Below, piece by piece: positions 44,751-51,033 of a stretch of 64,000 nucleotides of DNA. The position numbers were made by a program, and so were the translations under genes. The stretch spans positions 8,559,501 to 8,623,500 of the forward strand of contig NZ_CP069338.1 in the NCBI RefSeq assembly GCF_016859125.1, read 5' to 3'. Numbering within the stretch: position 1 is the stretch's first letter; every line of letters begins with the position of its first letter. Source of the stretch: Archangium violaceum (lineage in GTDB: Bacteria; Myxococcota; Myxococcia; Myxococcales; Myxococcaceae). The notes under the pieces are model-generated. The model had not been told where the DNA came from and searched no databases. It saw only the letters and a list, made by a program, of their open reading frames with translations.

Positions 44751-44770
44751 GCGATGGGGGGGGCCATCGC
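44751..44770 (-). promoter_or_regulatory. Leader hairpin next to the FAAL ribosome binding site
   Basis: Inverted repeat gcgatgg/ccatcgc (44751-44757 and 44764-44770) with a six-base G/C loop. It shares bases 44768-44770 with the larger hairpin 44768-44794, so the two cannot form together. Confidence 0.45.
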
Positions 44771-44794
44771 GCCGCCGGATTCACCGGCGGCGCG
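44768..44794 (-). promoter_or_regulatory. Strong 11-bp hairpin between the peptidase operon and the FAAL gene
   Basis: Perfect inverted repeat: 44768-44778 pairs with 44784-44794 (cgcgccgccgg and its complement) around loop attca. It lies 36 nt after the stop of the upstream envelope gene. No T-tract follows on the minus strand, so it may be a processing site, mRNA stabiliser, attenuator or Rho-type terminator rather than a classic terminator. Confidence 0.55.
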
Positions 44795-44830
44795 TGGGGA
44801 CGGATTCGGACTGTCTATGCAGCGGCGATG

Positions 44831-45388
44831 TTAGAAGGCGGCTCCGACTTCCAGCAGGCCGACCGAGTAGCTGAGGCCCAGACCGGGGAGATCCGAACCG
44901 ACGCCCACGCCGAGCTGGAGCACGGAAACCTGGACCGACTGCAGATCGAAACGCACGGGCGCGGCCGTGATACCGACGGTCACTCCGGGTCCGCTGATGC
45001 GGGTGGGGTGCTCGGGCGTCAGGAAGCTCAGGCGCTCGCCGAACAGGGTCGACACGGTGAGCAGGGCCGCGGGGGCATAGGACCCGCTGCGCTGCACGCC
45101 GGCTCCCACTCGGAACGAGGCCGTGTTCCCCAGCAGGGACAGGTAGCTGAGGTCCGCCTGGAGGATGAACCGGTCGTTCAGGGTGTCCCGAACGCCGATG
45201 CCCCCTCCCACGCCGCCGATCGTCCGGGTATCGGACAGGTACACCTGGGCGCCCGCCGTGGCGTAGATGGAGAGCCGGTGCCGGGTGGACGAGGACTCCT
45301 GGGCCCTCGCGTCACCGGCGCTCGCCAGAAGCCCGAGTCCCAGCGCGAGCGCGCCGCCCTTGATGAACGTGTGGAGTGCGGTCTTCAC
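44831..45388 (-). CDS. Exported envelope protein, beta-barrel-like
   Basis: A 185-residue protein with a signal peptide (Lys, hydrophobic stretch rich in Leu/Ala, then DARAQE). The mature part alternates polar and hydrophobic residues with Gly and aromatics and ends in a hydrophobic-Phe C-terminus (LLEVGAAF), as in small outer-membrane beta barrels. No family is recognised. It starts at GTG 45388 in a 4-bp GTGA overlap with the stop of the M28 peptidase gene, so the two are translationally coupled. It is the last gene of a three-gene set ending 97 bp before the FAAL loading gene on the same strand. Confidence 0.82.
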   Translation of the reverse strand: MKTALHTFIKGGALALGLGLLASAGDARAQESSSTRHRLSIYATAGAQVYLSDTRTIGGVGGGIGVRDTLNDRFILQADLSYLSLLGNTASFRVGAGVQRSGSYAPAALLTVSTLFGERLSFLTPEHPTRISGPGVTVGITAAPVRFDLQSVQVSVLQLGVGVGSDLPGLGLSYSVGLLEVGAAF

Positions 45389-46422
45389 GGCTTGGGTCCC
45401 TCCGCCCAGTAGGCGACCGCGGCGGTGGCCACGCGGGTGGCCTGGCCCAGACGCACCGGATCCAGCTTGTCCGGGGTGTCGGTGTCCTTGTGGTAGTGCG
45501 GGTTGCGGAAGTTGGCGGTGTCCGTGAGGAACACGGCCTTCTGGTGGTTGAACCAGAACGCCAGGTGATCGCTGAGCGTCAGGGCCTGGCCCATGGTGAA
45601 GGTGCCGTTGCCGGGCGAGATGAGCGGGACGGTGCTCATGAGCTGCAGCTCGTTGTTGAGCTTGTAGACCTCCGCGGCCTCGTGGCTGGACTCGTCGTTG
45701 GCGATGATGGCCAGGAAGTCACCCGTGGTGGGCGAGGGCAGGCCTGGCAGCGACTGCTGGGAGCCCGGCTTCTCCGAGTAGTAGCCGATGCAGTCCATGA
45801 TGAGGGCGGTGACGACCTTCTCGCCCTTGCCTTCCTTGAGGTAGCGGTGGCTGCCGGTGATGCCGTACTCCTCGAAGTCGAAGCCCACGAAGCGGATGGT
45901 GCGCTCGAACTTGTACTTCGACAGCACGCGGGCCATCTCCATCATGGCCGCGACGCCGCTGCTGTTGTCATCGGCGCCCTGCCAGAAGGCATCGAAGTGG
46001 GCGCCGACCAGGATGACCTCGTCGGGCTTCGAAACGCCCTTGATCTCCGCGATGATGTTGGTGGTGCGGATGTCGTTCTCGCCGAGCGACACGTCGTCGT
46101 GGACCTCGAGGGGGATCGACCGGAACTGGTCGCGCACCCACAGTCCGGAGCGGGTATTCGAGAGGTTGCACAGCTCGGGGTAGTACTTGCGGACTCCCTC
46201 CGGGAAGAGGGAGACGCAGTCGACGGACTGGTCCGTGGCGTGCGCCTGCGTCAGCGAGACGAGGTTCTCCCAGACGAACTGGGGCTCGACCTCGTCGGTC
46301 AGCGCCTTCAGGGCGGTCAGATCCGCGCCTTCCAGGACCTGGGTCGGGGTGCACGCGGTGCCGCCAGCCAGGCCGAAGCCCGCGGCGAGCAGGAGGAGGG
46401 ACGATCGAATCGACAGGCTCAT
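45385..46422 (-). CDS. M28 family zinc metallopeptidase, probable lipoprotein
   Basis: A 345-residue M28 peptidase (aminopeptidase type). The N-terminus is a hydrophobic signal ending in GLAGGTAC, a likely lipoprotein cleavage site, so it probably acts in the periplasm or on the outer membrane. Zinc ligands are visible: His and Asp in GAHFDAFWQGADDNSSG, the Glu pair in FDFEEYG, Asp in MDCIGYY and His in SDHLAFW. The ATG at 46422 overlaps the upstream stop as ATGA; the longer frame to 46497 would run into the upstream coding region. Its place next to an NRPS-PKS line allows a role in product maturation, degradation or self-protection, but a general peptide-scavenging role is as likely. Confidence 0.9.
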   Translation of the reverse strand: MSLSIRSSLLLLAAGFGLAGGTACTPTQVLEGADLTALKALTDEVEPQFVWENLVSLTQAHATDQSVDCVSLFPEGVRKYYPELCNLSNTRSGLWVRDQFRSIPLEVHDDVSLGENDIRTTNIIAEIKGVSKPDEVILVGAHFDAFWQGADDNSSGVAAMMEMARVLSKYKFERTIRFVGFDFEEYGITGSHRYLKEGKGEKVVTALIMDCIGYYSEKPGSQQSLPGLPSPTTGDFLAIIANDESSHEAAEVYKLNNELQLMSTVPLISPGNGTFTMGQALTLSDHLAFWFNHQKAVFLTDTANFRNPHYHKDTDTPDKLDPVRLGQATRVATAAVAYWAEGPKP

Positions 46423-47000
46423 AGCTGCATCTCCACACGGGCCAGACCCAGATGGAGTCGTTGCACCGTTCCGAAGGGAGGGCCCGATGGGCCCCATTGC
46501 ACCTCCAGGGTTCCCACCACGAAGCGGCCGAAGTGGAACCGCAGGGGCGCGGCATGGATGGCGAAGTACAAGGGACCGTTGCGCCCGTCCTCCGCCTCCA
46601 GGATTTCATTGGCGAAGGGGATTCGCAGGCTCCGCCAGGGCAGCGCGACCCTGCTGAATCCCAGCTCGAGCCCCGCGGCGGGCTCCCAGAAGCTCAGCCG
46701 CGTCCGGATCTCTCCCCGGGCGAAGACCTCGAGCGGGAAGTTCGTCTTCTCGGCGGGCATGGCGAAACGCAGCCCGCCTCCGACGAACAGGTTCTGTCCG
46801 AGGCCCTGGGTGCCCAGCGCCCGCTGGTACGCGGCCTCCATCGTCGTGGCCTGCTCGAAGGGGCGCAGCAGCCCGAAGTAGCGGAAGTTGGAGACTCCGA
46901 CCGAGATACCCTGGGCCACGCTTTGTTCGGGCTCGGCCACTGCCGCCGAGGCGAAAAGCAACGTGCCCACGATGAGACATCTGAAGGGGAGTACGTGCAT
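46419..47000 (-). CDS. Exported protein of unknown function, envelope-associated
   Basis: 193 residues from the ATG at 47000. A signal peptide (MHVLPFRCLIVGTLLF, then ASAAVAEP) is followed by a beta-rich protein with repeated Phe/Gly/Arg-containing strands (such as NLFVGGGLRF and RLSFWEPAAGLELGF), suggesting a small outer-membrane barrel. I do not recognise the family. A frame extension to 47078 precedes the signal peptide and is disfavoured. First gene of the trio; its stop overlaps the M28 start by 4 bp. The APS kinase gene ends 116 bp upstream on the same strand. Confidence 0.82.
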   Translation of the reverse strand: MHVLPFRCLIVGTLLFASAAVAEPEQSVAQGISVGVSNFRYFGLLRPFEQATTMEAAYQRALGTQGLGQNLFVGGGLRFAMPAEKTNFPLEVFARGEIRTRLSFWEPAAGLELGFSRVALPWRSLRIPFANEILEAEDGRNGPLYFAIHAAPLRFHFGRFVVGTLEVQWGPSGPPFGTVQRLHLGLARVEMQL

Positions 47001-47116
47001 GGATGAGTGGGGGGGGAACTGTCTCTTTGCCGCGAGCCCGGCAGCCTGAATCAAACGGCCGGCCTCGCACAACGACATGGTTGGTAGTGAAAATGAATTG
47101 TCTTTGGAGGTGGCCG

Positions 47117-47716
47117 TTACCCGGAGGCCGTGCCCAGCAGTCCGTGTTGGCGCAGCGTCGCGAGGATGCGCTCCACGCTCTGCTCCACCGTCTCTGAATC
47201 CGTGTGGACCGTCACCTCGGGCGACTCGGGGGGCTCGTAGGGATCCGAGATGCCCGTGAAGTGGGGGATCTCTCCCGCCAGGGCCTTCTTGTAGAGACCT
47301 TTCACGTCACGGTGGACGAGCGCGTCCAGGCTCGCCTTCGCGTACACCTCGATGAAAGGGATCCCCGCTTCCATGGCCAGCCGCCGCACCGTGTCGCGTG
47401 AGTCGCGGTAGGGGGAGATGGCCGCGGAGATGACCGCCACGTGGTGTTTGGCGAGCAGCCGCGCCACGTAGCCGATGCGCCGGATGTTCTCCTCGCGATC
47501 GGGCCGGGTGAAGCCCAGGCCCTTGGAGAGGAATGTGCGGATCTCATCCCCGTCGAGCACCTCCACCTCCTGGAAGGGCTCCAGTTGGCGGCGGACCGCC
47601 GTGGAGAGCGTGCTCTTGCCCGCACCGGACATGCCGGTGAACCAGAGGATGAAGCCGCTTCGTTGTACCGGGTCCACCCCGGGAGAAAACTTCGCGTCTG
47701 AGTGCTGCTGACTCAC
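47117..47716 (-). CDS. cysC: Adenylylsulfate kinase (APS kinase)
   Basis: 199 residues, close to the usual CysC length. It phosphorylates adenosine 5'-phosphosulfate to PAPS, the sulfate donor for sulfotransferases or for sulfate reduction. A P-loop GMSGAGKST, the LDGDEIR motif and ENIRRIGYVARLL region are all present, and a lid-like region around DVKGLYKKA is visible. I chose GTG 47716 because AGGGGG lies 6 nt upstream; a frame extension to 47773 adds no conserved sequence. There are no sulfate adenylyltransferase or reductase genes beside it, but the PKS at 28636-34551 has a PAPS-dependent sulfotransferase domain, so this copy may serve the assembly line. It is co-directional with the whole cluster. 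Confidence 0.93.
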   Translation of the reverse strand: MSQQHSDAKFSPGVDPVQRSGFILWFTGMSGAGKSTLSTAVRRQLEPFQEVEVLDGDEIRTFLSKGLGFTRPDREENIRRIGYVARLLAKHHVAVISAAISPYRDSRDTVRRLAMEAGIPFIEVYAKASLDALVHRDVKGLYKKALAGEIPHFTGISDPYEPPESPEVTVHTDSETVEQSVERILATLRQHGLLGTASG

Positions 47717-48073
47717 GGATGGCCCCCTGTGACCTCCGGCACACACTTCATTATTTTGATCCGGCCGCAGCATCTCCCGGGCGGGACACGAATGTCCACG
47801 CTTGTACGAAAAAGCCGGAAAATGTTGTAAATGGGATATTACTTTGACGTTATTCTATTGACTCGGAGTGAAGCGTGTGGCCTGCGCGGCGCTCCTGGCG
47901 GAGGCTGGCGGGAGGGAGCCCGGCTCGGGGGAGTGGGGGAGTCCTCGGCGGGTGCGGCGTTGCGCCAGCTCCACGGCTTCGAGGAGGGAGGTGCCGGGCG
48001 CCGTTCCCTGGGGGCGGCGCTCATCGGCGGGTGACGACTCTTCCAGGAGCCCCGGGGGGCCGGGGCTCCGACT
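47717..48073. promoter_or_regulatory. Intergenic region upstream of cysC, with an AT-rich patch
   Basis: No gene is supported here. Bases about 47800-47870 are clearly AT-richer than the surroundings. On the minus strand a TAATAT hexamer (47841-47836) could be a -10 element for cysC and possibly everything downstream, but the bases where a -35 should lie (about GAGTCAA) match poorly. A hairpin at 48046-48069 marks the other end of the region. Confidence 0.35.
48046..48069 (-). terminator. Probable terminator hairpin after the small hypothetical gene
   Basis: Perfect 10-bp inverted repeat (ggagccccgg and ccggggctcc) around a GGGG loop, starting 4 nt after the TGA at 48074-48076 on the minus strand. 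It lacks a following T-tract, as is common in GC-rich genomes. Confidence 0.6.
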
Positions 48074-48286
48074 TCAGGAGGCGCGAGGCAGTTTACGGCG
48101 GCCTATACCATCCTCCGCGTCGTCCGACTCGTAGTAGAGGGTCGCCCCTCCCTCGTCGTAGACGACCAGCACGCGCTCGCTCTGGTCCAACAGGCCCGTG
48201 GCGGCTGCTTCCGCCTTCCGGACCAGGGTGTCGGTCCCAGCGGGACGCTTCTTGGTGTTGCCTGTACGTACTGACGCACTGGGCAT
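48074..48286 (-). CDS. Small hypothetical protein
   Basis: 70 residues from the ATG at 48286 (MPSASVRTGNTKKRPAGTDT). The N-terminus is basic and Ser/Thr-rich; the rest is a mixed charged segment with ERVLVVYDEGGATLYYESDD. It is not recognised. An AGGAG lies about 11 nt before the start; an in-frame ATG at 48313 is an alternative. A hairpin directly after the stop supports a real transcription unit. It is divergent from the exported protein at 48406. Confidence 0.55.
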   Translation of the reverse strand: MPSASVRTGNTKKRPAGTDTLVRKAEAAATGLLDQSERVLVVYDEGGATLYYESDDAEDGIGRRKLPRAS

Positions 48287-48356
48287 GTGGGAGATGACTC
48301 CTTGAGCCCTCACATCCTGGGAGGGAGTGGTGTGTCATAGCCAACGGGAGACTTCG

Positions 48357-48399
48357 TTGACAAGCGCTTGACATGAGCCGGCCGGAAGCGAGGTAAGGA
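48357..48399 (+). promoter_or_regulatory. Candidate promoter and RBS for the 48406 gene
   Basis: Two TTGACA hexamers (48357-48362 and 48368-48373) spaced 5 bp apart precede the gene. The -10 position after the second reads AGGTAA, a poor match. AAGGA at 48395-48399 is a good ribosome binding site 6 nt before the ATG. The doubled TTGACA could also be a direct-repeat operator. Confidence 0.3.
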
Positions 48400-48405
48400 A
48401 GCGTC

Positions 48406-49026
48406 ATGAATCGTCGCTTCCTGCCCTGGATCGTGTTCACTCTGTGTCTCTCCTCGGCCGTGATGGCCCAGCCCACGAGGACCGCCACCCGGCCGGCCCT
48501 GCTGTCGGACTCGAAGACACCCGCCTGGCTGCCCCGGGGGGCCCTCCTGGGCACCTTCATCCGCAATGGCGCGGTCGCACCCGAAGTGCGTCTGCAGTGG
48601 CAACTGGTGTTCTTCCAGGGCCGCAGGGACACGCTCGGGCTGCTCATCGAGCCCACCGCCTCCTTCGCCGCGATCAAGCCGGACTCCGTCGTCGAGGACG
48701 CCACCGTCCCCATGACCTCGCTCCAGCTGTACTCGCTGGTGTTGGCCGTGGGGTACACGGCCCGGCGCCCGTCCGGCCTCGAGTGGGGCTTCCAGCTCGG
48801 CACCGGCCCGGCCTGGTACGCGGCGCGCTTCCGGGGCGGCTCCAAGGCCGAGGAGTCCTACTTCGTCGGCCTGCTGGATGGGCGCGCGCGGATCGGCTAC
48901 CGCGTGGGACCCATGGCCTTGGGAGTAACAGTAGGTTATGGTGATCCCTACAACTACAGGCGGACGAGCCTGGCCCGCTCCTATGTGGGCGGCCTGCAAC
49001 TCGGCCTGTATGCGGACTGGCGCTAG
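48406..49026 (+). CDS. Exported protein, probable small outer-membrane protein
   Basis: 206 residues with a clear signal peptide (MNRRFLPWIVFTLCLSSAV, then MAQP). The mature part has alternating strands with Gly and aromatic residues, for example LVLAVGYTARR, WGFQLGTGPAWYAARF and LGVTVGYGD, and ends LQLGLYADWR, a layout typical of outer-membrane barrel proteins with a terminal aromatic region. I do not recognise the family. It resembles in style the two envelope proteins at 44831 and 46419 but is on the other strand with its own upstream region. Confidence 0.8.
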   Translation: MNRRFLPWIVFTLCLSSAVMAQPTRTATRPALLSDSKTPAWLPRGALLGTFIRNGAVAPEVRLQWQLVFFQGRRDTLGLLIEPTASFAAIKPDSVVEDATVPMTSLQLYSLVLAVGYTARRPSGLEWGFQLGTGPAWYAARFRGGSKAEESYFVGLLDGRARIGYRVGPMALGVTVGYGDPYNYRRTSLARSYVGGLQLGLYADWR

Positions 49027-49061
49027 GGGCCTCTGGACCCTGACCCCCCAGGTGGGGTGAA

Positions 49062-49589
49062 GTGCGTAACGAAATGGTCGAGCTTCTGAGCCTCCATATC
49101 GGCCGCTTTCAGCGAGAGCGGGCGGACTACGAGCGCACGCTGCCGCCAGCGCTGCTCGTGTTCTCGCCCGCGTCCGCGGCGATGCCGCCTCTGGATGAGG
49201 ACGAGGAGCACCACCACTTCCGCACCCTGACCAGCGTGTCCACCCCGATGCTGGGAGTGGGGGAGCCCATCGTTTTCCCCATCATCAAGAATCAGGAAAA
49301 CGCGTTCGGCCGAGGCATCACCGTGGGGCGCACGGGCAACAACGACGTGGTGCTGGACGATGGCACCGTGTCGCGCTTCCACGCCTGGTTCCAGCGCGAG
49401 ACCGGTGGTCGCTTCATCCTCACGGATGCGGGCTCGAAGAACGGTTCGTTCGTGGGTGGGGTGCGGTTGACGCCCCGGCGCCCGTCTCCGATCACGGACG
49501 GCACCCGTCTGCGCTTCGGCCAGGTGGAGGTGACCTTCTATCTGGCGAGCGGTTTCACCAAGGTGCTCGCCAGGCGGTACGGGCCGTGA
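49062..49589 (+). CDS. FHA domain protein
   Basis: 175 residues. The C-terminal part, about residues 85-165, is a forkhead-associated domain that binds phosphothreonine: GRGITVGRTGNNDVVL, then TVSRFHAWF, then DAGSKNGSFVGG, i.e. the conserved Gly-Arg, Ser-x-x-His and Asn-Gly positions. The N-terminal 80 residues show no domain. The start is GTG 49062; an ATG four codons later is an alternative. It is followed 67 bp later by a PP2C phosphatase gene on the same strand, a natural partner in Ser/Thr phosphorylation signalling; no kinase is visible nearby. Confidence 0.9.
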   Translation: MRNEMVELLSLHIGRFQRERADYERTLPPALLVFSPASAAMPPLDEDEEHHHFRTLTSVSTPMLGVGEPIVFPIIKNQENAFGRGITVGRTGNNDVVLDDGTVSRFHAWFQRETGGRFILTDAGSKNGSFVGGVRLTPRRPSPITDGTRLRFGQVEVTFYLASGFTKVLARRYGP

Positions 49590-49656
49590 GCTTGTCAGCC
49601 CTTCCACGGGCTTCGTAACGTGTGATTCACCCCTCAGTGAACAGGGAGCGTTCGCG

Positions 49657-50928
49657 GTGCCATTGATGACAGAGGCGTTCGGCCTGACCGACGTGGGCCG
49701 GAAGCGGCAGCACAATGAAGATTCGATGCTCGTGGACGCCTCGCTCGGCCTGTTCATCGTGGCCGATGGCATGGGAGGCCATGCGGCCGGCGAAGTGGCG
49801 AGCAATCGCGCCACCGAGGTCGTTCGCCAGCACATGGTGTCCAACCGGCATCTGCTCAAGGACCTGAGCACCAACACGAGCCAGGACGCCCGCAACGCGG
49901 CCCAGGCCCTGATGGAGGTGGCCATCCAGCGCGCCTGCGCGGACATCTTCCGCATGGCCCTGGCCGACCCCAGCAAGCGTGGCATGGGCACCACCTTCGT
50001 GTGCCTCGCCGTGAGCGGCAACAAGGGCGTCATCGGCCATGTGGGTGACTCGCGCATCTATCTGGTGCGCCACGGCCAGTGTCACCGGCTCACCGAGGAT
50101 CACACCCTGGTGGCCGCCCAGCTCAAGGCCGGGACCATCACCAAGGAGCAGGCCGCCACCTCGCAGTACCGCAATGTGATCACCCGCGCGGTGGGCATCC
50201 AGGAGTCCGTGCAGGTCGACACCCTGATCGTCGACCTGTTCCCGGGTGACCTGTTCCTGCTGTGCTCGGACGGCCTCCACGGCTACCTGGACGACGACGA
50301 GGTGCTGCCGCTGGTACAGGGCTCGCAGCCCGCGGAGCTGCCCAAGCGGTTCGTGGACCTGGCCAACGAGCGCGGCGGCAAGGACAACATCACCGCGGTG
50401 GTGGTGAAGGTGTCCGGCGAGGGCACGCTGGAGGCGGAGACCTCCGAGGCGCAGAGCCGCATGGAGGCCCTGCGAAAGATCCCGCTCTTCCGCCACCTCA
50501 CCTACAAGGAGCAGACGGCGGTGCTGTCCATCGCCACCACGCGCACCTTCCCCGCGGGCCGGGAGATCGTCGTGGAGGGTCAGCCGGGCGAGGAGCTCTT
50601 CGTGGTCATCCGCGGCCGGGTGGTCATCGAGAAGAGTGGGGTGGAGATCGCCGAGCTGCGGCCCGGCGGGCACTTCGGCGAGATGGGGCTCATCGACAAC
50701 GCCCCCCGTTCGGCCACCGTGCGGGCGGTCGAGCCCACGCGGACCATGGTCATCTCCCGCTCGGATCTGATGGGCCTGATGAAGCGCGAGTCCATCCTGG
50801 CGGTGAAGATGCTCTGGAGCTTCGTCCAGGTGCTGTCGGACCGGCTGCGGGCCACCAACTCGGAGCTGAGCGAGGCCCGGCAGGAGCTGGCGGTGGCGCA
50901 GGCCATCCAGCCGTTCGCCGAGGAGTGA
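49657..50928 (+). CDS. PP2C-type Ser/Thr phosphatase fused to a cyclic-nucleotide-binding domain
   Basis: 423 residues starting at GTG 49657 (AGGGAG 8 nt upstream). Residues about 5-255 are a PP2C phosphatase with all metal-binding motifs: RKRQHNED, VADGMGGHAAGE, GHVGDSRIYLVR, CSDGLHGYLDDDE and GKDNITAVVVKV. Residues about 275-400 are a cyclic-nucleotide-binding domain with the phosphate-binding cassette FGEMGLIDNAPRSATV. A short coiled-coil-like tail follows (about residues 395-415). The fusion suggests phosphatase activity or location controlled by a cyclic nucleotide. Target proteins are unknown; the FHA protein just upstream is the obvious candidate partner. Confidence 0.94.
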   Translation: MPLMTEAFGLTDVGRKRQHNEDSMLVDASLGLFIVADGMGGHAAGEVASNRATEVVRQHMVSNRHLLKDLSTNTSQDARNAAQALMEVAIQRACADIFRMALADPSKRGMGTTFVCLAVSGNKGVIGHVGDSRIYLVRHGQCHRLTEDHTLVAAQLKAGTITKEQAATSQYRNVITRAVGIQESVQVDTLIVDLFPGDLFLLCSDGLHGYLDDDEVLPLVQGSQPAELPKRFVDLANERGGKDNITAVVVKVSGEGTLEAETSEAQSRMEALRKIPLFRHLTYKEQTAVLSIATTRTFPAGREIVVEGQPGEELFVVIRGRVVIEKSGVEIAELRPGGHFGEMGLIDNAPRSATVRAVEPTRTMVISRSDLMGLMKRESILAVKMLWSFVQVLSDRLRATNSELSEARQELAVAQAIQPFAEE

Positions 50929-50962
50929 GCAGCGGGCGGTGGGGAAGACGTCAGGCGGATGA

Positions 50963-50985
50963 CTCGGCCGGAATGAACGGCCGAG
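50963..50985 (+). terminator. Probable terminator hairpin after the PP2C gene
   Basis: Perfect 8-bp stem (ctcggccg and cggccgag) with a 7-nt loop, 34 nt after the PP2C stop, followed by the AT-richer stretch aatatcggttgg but no true T-run. Confidence 0.5.
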
Positions 50986-51033
50986 AATATCGGTTGGTAG
51001 GCCGGTCGCGGGGGTAACGTCCCGCGCCGTCCG

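Noticed and set aside
39517-44874. A 1785-residue plus-strand open frame
   Set aside because: Antisense shadow of the FAAL loading gene.
49023-50057. A 344-residue minus-strand frame opposite the FHA and PP2C genes
   Set aside because: The plus-strand proteins have complete FHA and PP2C motifs; the minus frame has none.
51007-51026. 6-bp inverted repeat cgcggg/cccgcg before the 51034 gene
   Set aside because: Short, very GC-rich and likely by chance; it is too close to the start codon to be called a terminator.
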